64,000 nt of DNA, from positions 1,302,001 through 1,366,000 of the forward strand of contig JAUKUA010000003.1 in assembly GCA_030549175.1 (NCBI GenBank), in the 5' to 3' direction. Position numbers and translations under genes: made by a program. Numbering within the stretch: the first letter of the stretch is position 1; each line of letters begins with the position of its first letter. The notes below the pieces were generated by a model. The model made no database searches, had not been told where the DNA came from, and was given only the letters and a program-made list of their open reading frames with translations. Source of the stretch: Lasiosphaeris hirsuta. Taxonomy: Eukaryota; Ascomycota; Sordariomycetes; Sordariales; Lasiosphaeriaceae. Below are positions 45,480-55,661 of this stretch, one piece after another.

Positions 45480-48400
45480 ATGGCCGTGTGGGAGACGGAT
45501 GATGAGGGCCCGATGGGATCGTTACCAACACCAGCGGATACGCCCTACCGAACACCCTCGAGAAATGTTTCACGAGGCTCGCGCAAATCAAGAAGGTCGG
45601 CCACGCCTCCTGGGAAAAATGGGCAGAGCTCTTCACCACCCCCGCTGCCAGGAGACAGAAGCGATCGAGGGTCCAAAAGGTCATCGAGGGATGTCAGTAA
45701 TGATGACACAATCAGTCCTCTTGATCCGCGTCGGTTCACGCCGACACTCCACGCTAATCTGGTTTCGGAGATTCTATCGCTGAGACGTGACCAGGAAGAT
45801 AAGCTCAAGTTCATCGAGAACCTCGAGACATCATTGCACACGGCACGTCAGGAATCTGAGTCTTTGCAAGATTCTCTCGTGTCAACGGGCAAGGAAAACA
45901 GGTCATTGAAGCGCCAACTGCAATTGCTAGAAGGCGGCACATCATCTGCCTTGGGTGAATTGGCACGTGAACGTGACGATGCAGTTGAATCCGCTGCCGA
46001 AACAAGGAAGAGGCTGGATGGCTCACAGAAGAAGATCAGGAGCCAAGAGGAAGACTCGGAACGTGTCCATCGACAATGGGCGAAGGAGAAAGATGAGTGG
46101 GAAGAAGAGAAGCGCAAGTATGAGCGCAAAATTCACGTTGCCGAGAGTCGTTTGAAGGTTGTTCTTGATGAACTGGCCGCGTACCAGGCTGCCCAAGCGC
46201 CTGCCGATGGCCTTGAGAGTGATCCAGAGGAAAGCGCCAAGGAGAATGATGCGGCAAGCGTCCGGACGATGAGCATAACCAACAGCATTCGGTTCTCCGT
46301 AATGAGTGGTGTACCGAAGCAGAACGGAAATTCTCTGGCAGACGAGTTGGGCTTCGAGAATGGATATGATGACGAGAGCGATTATGGCGGACGGGAGAGC
46401 GTTTTATCGAACACCGGATATGGCGGCCACATGCGGAACATGAGCCGTGATAGTCTTCTAAATCGGGTACATCGCCGACGCCAAAGCAATGACAGTCTGA
46501 TGAGATCGGGCAGTATTGTTCGTCAGAAACTTGCTTTGGACCAAGCAACTCTCGATAGGCTCGAGGATGGTGTCATCAGGGAGGATGACGAGACTCAGGT
46601 TCCTACGCCGAAGGTCAGTTATGTCGATACTGGGATTCAATTCTCGCCGCCACCATCGCCGAAAGTCGTTCCTGTAAAGCCTTCAACCCCGGAGCCGCCA
46701 CCGATTCCCCAGAGACATGAAAGGGTCTACGACATTGATAGCCCGCCTCGCGCTGATTTTGAAATCGAGGCAAACCAGAGGAGAAAGCGGGTTCATATTA
46801 GCCAGCCGATGATGAAGCCTCTGTTTGCGAATAGCCCAATGGTCAACGGCTCATCTCAGACAGTTGAAGAGCCTTTGAGTCCACCAAGGACCCCTAGGTC
46901 TCCGGTCCAAGAGATGCCGCCAACTCCCAGGCCAACTCCGCCGGCTATGGTCACTTCGTCCACGCAGACTGACACCCCTCCTCCTCTCTACCCGTCGTTC
47001 TTAGCGCACCCGCCGATGTCAATCCCAAGCATCAGCATCATCCCTCCTACGAGTCGTCCAACTACTCCTCGCGAGCCCCGCCTCCCACAGTTGTCCAAGG
47101 ACTTTGGGTGTCAGGTCTCTATCCTCACCAGCGCGCCAACCCAATCCATCGCAGTTCAGACTGAGGAGATCCGTGTCGATTTGCGGTTGGATAGGCTGCC
47201 TGCGCATCTGCATCCTTCAGCGATCACCTCAAGGCCAACGTCGCCATCTCTTCCTCAACCAGAGGCTCCCTTAGAGGACACTCGACAATTCACGCCTATT
47301 CCTGGAAATGTACCCCCTCGAAACCCGAGACGCCTTGCTACCAAGCAGAGCTTGACAGAAGTTCCATCGTCGCCGCCAGTTGCCTCATCGCCGATTAGAG
47401 AAGATGAGACCCATGATGCCTATCCAGGAAACAACGATGATGGCCCCTTGTCGAACCAAAAGGCTCCCATGCGGAGGCCACATCGGATCAGCAGCCTTTT
47501 CGCAGGGTTCGATGGGGGCAGCTCCGACGAGGTTGATGAGTTTGGTGATGTTGACATGAGCGACTCCGAGTATCGCACGGCGCTTTCGGCGCCAAGACCC
47601 AAGACTGGTAGGGGAGGTAAGCGTAGCTCAGGTGGGGCTGCGCCGTCGGACCATGTGTTTGGTCACCGAATGTCGGGTGGTCGCTATGCACGAGGTATGG
47701 ACGAGCCTGAGGGGTTCGGCTCGGCCAGCGTATATCAGCAGCGTGAAAACCGTGATGCGGCCTTTGGTAGGTCGGCTTCAAAGAGGGGCGCGCGGTCATC
47801 CTTGCTTGGCTCAAAGTCGAGCGTGATGCGCAAGGCCGCCATGATTCAGAGTGGAATTGCTTCGCACCAACGTGCGAGAAGCCCGAGCCTCACGGATCCT
47901 AGAGAGCCCCCATTCCCAATACCAACAAGGGCTAGTTCGAGGAAGCCTCCAGTCAGTGTCAGCGCGCCAAGCGAAGGCCGCACCAGCCCGACAGGAGGCT
48001 CGAGTGCCTGGCATAGGAGAGGTGGTAGTCGAAGTCACTATCGTGCGAACAGCATCCGGAAGGTGCGTTCGGCCGCCGCGCTCCCACGAAACCAGAAATA
48101 CCGTCGGCACGCCAGCCGGTCCCCTCCTCCTTTCTCGCCTTCCACCGAGGCTCCTGAAAGCCCTGGGCTCCCCCCCCTACCGTCAAACGACATCACAACG
48201 CCCCGAAACAACAGGGATTCGTATCCTTATTCGAAGTACAAGACACATCAACCACAGCTATCGACGAATACCGCCAACACTCAGGACACTGGGGTTGGTT
48301 CTCTCGCCAGCTCGCACCAAGCCACTGGTGTCGTAGATGCGATCGCACAAACAATGGTCGGCGAGTGGATGTTCAAATATGTGCGGAGGCGCAAGTCCTT

Positions 48401-49677
48401 CGGTGTTGCGGATGGCAAGGGCGGTGACGACAATAGCAATGACCGCCACAAAAGATGGGTCTGGCTTGCCCCTTATGAGCGCGCAATTCTGTGGAGCAGC
48501 AAGCAGCCGGCTTCCGGAAGCGCGCTCATGGGCAAGTCTGGTCGCAAGCGTAAGTTCTATGTGTGATTAAAAAGTTAGGGATGTCGCAGCTAACCGTTTT
48601 ACAGTGACGATCCAGTCCGTGTTGGATGTGAAGGATGATAATCCCCCTCCCAAGGGATCCAGCCAACTTTTCAACCGGTCGATCCTGATCTTGACACCTC
48701 AGCGGGCTCTGAAGTTTACCGCCACAAACGCCGAACGTCATTACGTTTGGTTGACATCGTTGTCATTCTTGGCTCATTCTCACCAGGCTCTTCCCGAAAG
48801 CTTGGCTGCGCCATTACCGCCACCGAAACCACTCCCTGAACAATATGAGCTGCCAAAGTCCAAAGCCCGGAGGCCTGGCATCCGTGACTCCATCCGACTT
48901 ACAAAAAGCAAGGCGGCAGTCATCAGATCAGATCCCGTGAGTGTGGCGTCTTCGCAGATTGATAGTATGCCGCCAAGCATTCCAAATTTCAGGCCTGCTG
49001 CACTGCCAGAGACCTTCACCATACCGCCGGCCCACCAGCGCGACATATCTCGGGACACAGCCGAGCCGCCTGTCATTCCGCGATTCCATGACCGCGCAAA
49101 CCAGACCCTCGTGCATGGCCGTAAGCGTAGCAATACTGGCGGCCACGTCCCACCACCACTCTCCTTTCGGGGCTTTTCGGGGCCGGCAGGCACGAATGGC
49201 TACCACCATGCAGCCACGAATAGCACAGCAGGCAACAGTATTGGGACTGCTGGCTCATCGGACATCTACAGTAACGGCGGTGCGTCGAGTGTTGTGGGGT
49301 CTAGTGTCGTGGCTTCCAGCGGTATGGCGTCAAGCGGTATGGGCTCGAGTGGTATGAGTGGCGTAACGTGGGCAACAGGATCGGTCCGAACGTCGGAAGC
49401 ATCTAGCCGCCCTAGCGGGCCGGTTATGAACAACTTCTTCGACGCCATCGGGACGGTGCGGATGGAGGCCTTCATCAGTCCTCTAGCCTTTAGCCGCTTC
49501 GAGGAGACTCCGTACGAGCAAGATGAGGTCCACCGTGTGGCGCGAAGAAGGAGCAAGGAGCTGAGAAGGAGGGCTAGCCGCAGCCGACAGCGTGACAGCT
49601 ATCAGAGCAAAGGCACCAGGGGGACTGACGACCTTGACGAATGGTTTCTGAGAGATGATCCCTTCAAGGGGTTTTAG
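45480..49677 (+). CDS. apsA: ApsA/Num1 cortical dynein-anchoring protein
   Basis: Two exons, 45480-48549 and 48605-49677, giving 1380 aa. The N-terminus is Ser/Pro/Arg-rich, then a coiled coil (residues about 95-245: LVSEILSLRRDQEDKLKFIE, SLKRQLQLLEGG, WEEEKRKYERKIH). A long Pro/Ser-rich disordered middle contains several short Thr-x-Thr-Pro motifs. The C-terminal PH domain (about 955-1090) has VGEWMFKYVRRRKSFG, RHKRWVWLAPYERAILWSS and FTATNAERHYVWLTSLSFL, and is split by the intron after GRK. In Aspergillus and yeast this protein sits at the cell cortex through PH-phosphoinositide binding, captures dynein and mitochondria, and positions nuclei. ATG 45480 was chosen because the frame is closed upstream. 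It is shorter than yeast Num1, lacking long central tandem repeats. Confidence 0.9.
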
Positions 49678-50698
49678 GATGATTTTCTCGCGTGGGGTGG
49701 GATTGCGGAACCAAATTTGGCCGACGCCGACTCATTTTCCTTACATTAAGGCTCTTTTAAACACTTGTCTTCATGGAACGACACGGGTCATTGCTTCACA
49801 CTGGGGTCGGGCCGGAGTTTGCGCGTTTTGATTTCAAAAAGACATTATCAATCGACTGCTGGAATGGGAAAGCATGGACTAGGCACACTTGAGGACGGTG
49901 GGGGAATACCGGTATGCAACTTTGTGGTTATGGTTCAGCAAAAGGAAAGGGGCCCTATCCAGAGCGATACGCACATACATCTCACCACAACAAAAAGTTG
50001 CCCTCAAGCGGGCCACAACCTAGCTTACTTATCACTACTATTACTACACATAGTTTTTCTCTTTTATTATTTTCTTCTTCGAAATGCTTCTTTATCTAGA
50101 AGTCGACACTGTATATTTTTGGTAACTGAAAGGTTGCAGCGCACAAGTCCTGGACCGCCTCAGATCAGATGGGGCTGGCGAGATTTTGGAGGCAGGGCTG
50201 TGGACGGCCGTAGGTAGCAATGATTTCAGGCGCTCTCTCTTGCGAATGACGAGGGAGTTATAGCTGCTAGGAATCAAATAAAAAGAATATTAGTCTAGCC
50301 AGAGAGTGTTTTTGGTAGAAGAAGTAATATTGAGCGTTGCTATAATGTCTGCTGTTTCGCTTATACGTGAGAGGGATATTGCTTGGGTTTTGTTTGTAAG
50401 GCATGAGGGTGAGTGGATGCCGATTTTATATGGTGGGTGACAGTGGCCAGTGCGAAGAGTATCATGTCAACTTATACCCCTATTTGATACCTGACAGGTA
50501 AACAAATCCTATCACTGTGTATTTTATGTTCAAATCAAGACACGTCAAACGTGGCTATATTTTTGTTTATTCCATTTCCTCCCCACCCTTTCCGAGCCTT
50601 TTGACGCTGCAGCATTTTAACTGATCCCCTATTCTCTATCCTGCCATCCCATGCAATGATAACAAAAACAGCTCCTCGCCTTAACAAATCAGCAGGCC
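49678..50698. other. convergent intergenic region (apsA / pro2)
   Basis: T/A-rich 3' flanks of two converging genes with several AATAAA-like stretches, including one at about 50276-50285 and TATTTTATG at about 50520. No gene seen. Confidence 0.55.
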
Positions 50699-52048
50699 TC
50701 AAAGAGGAAGCTGCTCATGCTTAAATCTCTTCTGCCCCTCCGCTTCGCCATACGCCGCGGTGATGTGACCATTGCCCCTGAGCTTGTACTTGTAGATCAT
50801 CAATCCCTCGAGCCCGACGGGGCCGCGCGAGTGGATCTTGTTGGTGCTGATCCCGACCTCCGTGCCAAAGCCATAGCGCATGCCATCGGCGAAGCGCGTC
50901 GAAGTGTTCCAGTAGACACCCGCTGCATCAACCGAAGCCATGAACCGCTCCGCTAGCGCCTTATCGGCCGTGATGATGGCGTCCGTGTGCTTGGAGCCAT
51001 GCGTGTTAATGTGGAGGATGGCCTCATCCACGTCGGCGACCGCCTTGACGGCGAGGATGGACGCGATGAACTCAGTGTCGTAGTCGGTGTCGACGGCGTC
51101 GACAACCTTGGCGGCGAGTTCCGGGGAGGCGTTGGTGAGGGCCGCGACCTTGGTCTTGGCGTCGCAGCGGAGTTCGACACCCTTGGCGGCGAGAGCTGCG
51201 GCGACATGCGGAAAGACAGTGGTTAGGGCTGAGTCCTGGACAAGGAGGGTCTCGAGGGCGTTGCAGGCGGCTGGGTAGCTCGTCTTGGCGTCAACGATGA
51301 CCTCGACGGCGAGCAGGGGGTCGGCGGATGCCTCGAGGAAGGTCGAGCAGATACCATCAGCGTGGCCGAGCACGGGGATCTTGGTGTTGTCCTTGATGTA
51401 GCGCACGAGTTCGTTAGAGCCGCGGGGGATGACGAGGTCGATGTAGCGATCAAGGGCAAGTAGCTCGGGGATAATGTCGCGGGTGGTGACAAGCTGGATG
51501 GCGCCGTTGGGCACGCGGGAGCTCTCAAGTGCGGCCGAGATAACGCGTGAGATGGCAATGAATGACTCAGTTGACTCCTTGCCGCCCTTGAGGATGGCGG
51601 CGTTGCCCGACTTGACGGCGAGCGAGGCGATGTTGGCGATGACCTCGGGGCGGGCCTCAAAGATGATGAGCAGGACGCCAATGGGACAGGTGATACGCTC
51701 AAGCTCAAGGCCGTCGTCCAGACGGGTGCGCAGGGTGACACGGCCAACGGGGTCTTCGAGGTCGCGGACGTCGAGGATGCCCTTGAGCATGTCCTCCCAC
51801 TTGCCCTTCTTGCCCAGGTCGAGGCGGGAAACAAGGCTCTGGCTCAAGTGGCCACCGGCTGCGGCCACGCGGGCCAGCTCGAGGTCGCGAGCATTGGCAG
51901 TGAGGATGTCGTCCCTAGCGGCTACAAGCCCATCGTGGATGGCGGTTAGGGCCTCATTGCGCGCGGCGGCGGGTAGGGTCTGCAACACATGGGACGCCAA
52001 CTTGGCAGCTTGGGCGGCGTCGGCCGGGGAAGCGCTGGTTAGGGACAT
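50699..52048 (-). CDS. PRO2: gamma-glutamyl phosphate reductase (glutamate-5-semialdehyde dehydrogenase)
   Basis: A single-exon frame of 449 aa from ATG 52048 (MSLTSASPADAAQAAKLASH), close to the roughly 456 aa of yeast Pro2. The frame stays open to ATG 52240, but those 64 extra residues are Pro/Arg-rich and not part of the family core. The enzyme reduces gamma-glutamyl phosphate with NADPH to glutamate-5-semialdehyde, step two of proline synthesis. Motifs include CPIGVLLIIFEARPEVIANI, AVKSGNAAILKGGKES, VIPRGSNELVRYIKDNTKIP, GHADGIC and the catalytic-Cys site KTSYPAACNALETLL (Cys262), with the C-terminal GVYWNTSTRFADGMRYGFG and GEVGIST-like GTEVGIST followed by the RGPVGLEGL element. All expected core motifs are intact. 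It diverges from the MFS transporter at 53397. Confidence 0.96.
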   Translation of the reverse strand: MSLTSASPADAAQAAKLASHVLQTLPAAARNEALTAIHDGLVAARDDILTANARDLELARVAAAGGHLSQSLVSRLDLGKKGKWEDMLKGILDVRDLEDPVGRVTLRTRLDDGLELERITCPIGVLLIIFEARPEVIANIASLAVKSGNAAILKGGKESTESFIAISRVISAALESSRVPNGAIQLVTTRDIIPELLALDRYIDLVIPRGSNELVRYIKDNTKIPVLGHADGICSTFLEASADPLLAVEVIVDAKTSYPAACNALETLLVQDSALTTVFPHVAAALAAKGVELRCDAKTKVAALTNASPELAAKVVDAVDTDYDTEFIASILAVKAVADVDEAILHINTHGSKHTDAIITADKALAERFMASVDAAGVYWNTSTRFADGMRYGFGTEVGISTNKIHSRGPVGLEGLMIYKYKLRGNGHITAAYGEAEGQKRFKHEQLPL

Positions 52049-53396
52049 GATTCCGTCTTTACTAGAGTGCCGGCATGGACCAGGGACGTGATCAGTCGGT
52101 TGTGGTCGCTTTGGTCCATCTCGCTGGTTAAAAGGTGGGGGCGGGGTTGTGGGGTGCAGCACGCGCTCCAGCAAAAAATCCGAATTGGACATTGGGATTG
52201 GAGGTCGCTTCGCATCTTGGCGGGTTATTTGTTCACCCATTTCCCATTTCGTTCGCTCATCGCTGTCGACTTCCGATCCGGTACGGCGCCGGTCGGCAAA
52301 TCCCCAATCTCAACCTCTTCGCGCATCGAGCATTGGTCATTTTCCCTGGGATGCTGGAGATGACGCCCGTCGGATGCATCCTTCCGCGCACTGCTCCTCT
52401 GTGTTGTGCCAGTCTGTTGGATTTCCTGGTAGGCAATTTTCCTCAAGGCGATAGTGTCGTCGTAGTCAAGCAGGACGGGCAGGGTCCAGTCGACGCCGGT
52501 GGCAACGCTCGAGTTCGGCCCTTCGCTCGCACGCTGAAATGCCGAATACCCGGCCTGGTTCCGCAGCGTCATGCTCCCGCAGTCGGAAAGGGCACCCCAT
52601 GCGAGCCGTGCTTACCAAATGCTTCAGTCCTTTGAGCTGAAATGGATAGCACCACCACCGCCCCGCAAGACGCGACCTGTTGGCGCGCGTGCACGCCGTG
52701 AGCTGTGCCCCAGCTGCAAGTTGCTGCTGGTGCTGCTGGTGCTGCTGCTGCTGCTGCTGCTGCTGCTACTGGATACTGGATGGGGGAGCAGATACGGGGG
52801 GCAAGCCGATGTGGAGACGACGAGGCAAAGAGGGAAGCTTGTTTGATGCGGTTCGTCGCGGATGTGGCCCTGTTCGTCGTCGTCCCCATCTCGTCATCAC
52901 TATCGCGCCCATCAACCAACCCACGGCCACACAGGGACCATCGTCATGTGCGGCTCCGGTTCGCCCGCTCCTCCCCCAACCAACGCTACGGGTAGTATCC
53001 TCAACAGTAGCAGGCACTAGACGGTCCTAAACACTCCTAGCTAGGGCCGCGCCTGCCATCCCGGGTCTTGGCCCAGTTCTAGGTTGCTTCGTGCTCCTGC
53101 TTCCACTCAATCTTCCAAAGCAAGACACTTGCCTCGCTTATTCCCGTCCCGAGGCCCAGTTTACCTCGCAGATATCCATGTCTGCCTCTCCCTCCTCTCG
53201 GTTTCCTATACCCTCTTCACGCCTCCATTATTACCAATCGTCCTGTTTCACCAAGACGGTAGACAATCAGAGTTCTATATAAGTATACTAGCATTCAAAC
53301 CTATGGGAATTATCGGTACTCAGCCTCCATGTGCGTTGCCAGGTATCAGCTCGTCATCTACTTTCTAGAGATCCGAGATTAAGATCAATACGATCT
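52049..53396. promoter_or_regulatory. divergent promoter region (PRO2 / MFS transporter)
   Basis: 1.35 kb between divergent starts, including a CTG-rich array. No gene supported. The last 250 bases are C/T-rich and leader-like. Bidirectional regulation is inferred from position only. Confidence 0.5.
52723..52767 (+). repeat. GCTGCTGGT/(GCT)n triplet array
   Basis: Two copies of GCTGCTGGT pass into about eight GCT triplets, then GCTACT. The unit resembles the array at 3433-3468 on the same strand. Non-coding. Confidence 0.85.
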
Positions 53397-55267
53397 ATGC
53401 CTCAAGACGAGGAAAAGCCGGCCGAGAGCTTAGGCCTGTCGGCGGCCACCCCCGAGTCAGGGGTGCCGCGTCGTCAACGACACGACGACCCCAGCACCGA
53501 CCAAGAGTCGATCGACCCTATCCACCCCACACACAGAGAGAAGCCGATCCATATAGACAGCAGTGACGATGGCCTCCATGTCGACGAGGATGAGAACGGC
53601 CATGAGAGCGGCTCCGATAATAACGAAGGGGGTGTTCGGCCCGAGCAGTACCGCCGGGTCTCGAGCTTCGCCCGCACTGCCTCTATCGTTCCTAGAGCGG
53701 AACGCAGGGGTTTGCTTGGCCGCTTCACCATCATCCCCGAGATCGAAAACCCATACGAGTACACCAACAAGACAAAGTGGCTAATCACCGCTATCGTCGC
53801 TCTGGCAGCCGCCGCTGCCCCCATGGGATCTGGCATCTTCTACCGCAAGTCGATACATCTTCTGTCTGAAGAATACTGGTCTGACTTGTCCTAGCTGCCC
53901 TCCCTCAGATGGCCCTTGATCTGCACTCAAGTGGGACTGTCACCAATCTGACGGTTGCCATGTACATGTTGGCAATGTCCATCTTTCCTCTGTGGTGGTA
54001 ATTCTCTCACCCTTTTCATGGACGGTTGCCCTTATCTGACTCGCCATGCAGGTCTTCCTTCTCTGAGACGCTCGGGCGGCGGACAATCTATGTCGTCTCC
54101 TTTTCCCTTTTCATCGTATTTTCCATCGCCAGCGCTCTCAGCGTCAACATCTCCATGTTGATTGTCATGCGTATCCTCGGCGGCGGGGCTTCCGCATCTG
54201 TGCAAGCTGTCGGTGCCGGTACCATTGCCGACATTTGGGAGCCATCTGAGCGCGGACGCGCCATGGGCATCTTCTACCTCGGGCCCCTAACCGGACCCCT
54301 ATTTGCCCCTGTTATCGGCGGTGCGCTCGCTGAGCGTTACGGCTGGCGGGCAACGATGTGGTTCCTCACCATCTACGGTGGCGTCACACTTATCATGCTC
54401 GTTTTTGGTCTTCCGGAGACGCTGGTTAAGCGCGCAGCACCTGCCGTCCCACCCAACCCGTCCATGGAGCCTTCCACTATTGCGCTCCGCAAGGTCTCAA
54501 CGGCCCAATCTGTCAAGATCCACACCAAGCGCGTTGCCGCTATCGCAAAGCGGTTATTTGCCGACCCCCTTCTTGTGCTTACCTACCTACGCTACCCTGC
54601 CGTTCTTGTCACGGTATACTCCGCCTCGATCGCATTCGGCGCCCTCTTCATCCTCAACATCTCCATCTCGACCACATTTTCAGCAGCACCATACGACTGG
54701 AGTACGATTCTCGTCGGCCTGCTGTACCTGCCGCCGTCGCTGGGCTACGTGGTTGCGTCGGCGTTTGGCGGCCGCTGGCTCGACTACATTATGGCGCGGG
54801 AGGCCCAGAAGGCCGGCCGATACGACGGCAACGGCAAGCTGATCTACCTGCCCGAGGATCGCATGTCGGAGAACATGTGGCTGGCGGCGACCATGTACCC
54901 CGCGGCGCTGGTTTGGTACGGGTGGAGTGCTGAGAAGGGGCTGCCGTGGATCGTGCCCTGCATTGCCAACTTCTTTTTCGGATGCGGCAGTATGCTTGTT
55001 TTCGGTGCTGCTACTACCATGTTGACCGAATTTATGCCCAGAAAGAGCAGCAGTGGTGTAGCGGTGAATAACTTTGTAAGGAATATCTTCTCATGTGTGG
55101 GTGGTATCGTGTCGAAGCCGCTCATTGATGCCATGGGCAATGGCTGGTTGTGTACCATGGTGGGGTTGTTTGCCTGGATCACGGGGAATGCAGCTATTTG
55201 GGCGCTCAAGAGGAGGGCACCAGCTTGGAGGGTGAGTATGGATAACGCGTTGAGCAAGAAGGGTTGA
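53397..55267 (+). CDS. MFS drug:H+ antiporter, Qdr/Dtr1-like
   Basis: Three exons: 53397-53844, 53895-53997 and 54052-55267, giving 588 aa. Intron 1 begins GCAAGT, a GC-AG donor; it is the only join that gives GSGIFYPALPQMALDL, the expected end of TM1. Intron 2 joins FPLWW to SSFSETLGRRTIY. The N-terminal 125 residues are hydrophilic and acidic (Ser/Asp/His-rich). Then 12 membrane segments are expected, with MFS motif A SETLGRRTIYVVS, motif with GGGASASVQAVGAGTIADIW plus ERGRAMG, and motif C-like LGPLTGPLFAPVIGGAL. These fit the DHA1 family near yeast Qdr, Aqr1 and Dtr1, which export drugs, organic acids, polyamines or bisformyl dityrosine. The substrate here is unknown. The ATG at 53397 follows an in-frame stretch lacking ATG. 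Confidence 0.9.
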
Positions 55268-55661
55268 GCTGTTATAAAGGGGGTCGAAGGGTATCTATTG
55301 TTTGCGTTGATGTTTGAAGCATACAGATCTTGAGAGTTGGGATATGAGATATGAACGTCACGATCCTGGTTAATGTTTGTAGCTTAATCTTGAGAATCCA
55401 GATGTTCTGATCTATATAGTTTGGGTGGGAAGTCTGAAAACTTTTGATGATAAGTGTGAGTCGGACTATCGAGTATAGATATTAAGCCACGCAGGTAAAC
55501 AACAAAGGAGTGACGACAGCCGGTATCAAGTAGCGCAGGAGACCCAGAGAAACCCAAAAGAGAAAACCCAAAAACCCTCCCTATCCACCACAACAAACAC
55601 TCTACCCTCCCATTCATCCCCACAACCCCCTCTTTGCCCACCCCAAAATATTCAAACTATC
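55268..55661. other. convergent intergenic region
   Basis: The spacer between the MFS stop and the chitinase pseudogene end. It is A/T-rich then A/C-rich; nothing else seen. Confidence 0.5.

Noticed and set aside
52049..52240. 64-residue N-terminal extension of PRO2
   Set aside because: In frame, but not similar to the family N-terminus; ATG 52048 gives the normal length.
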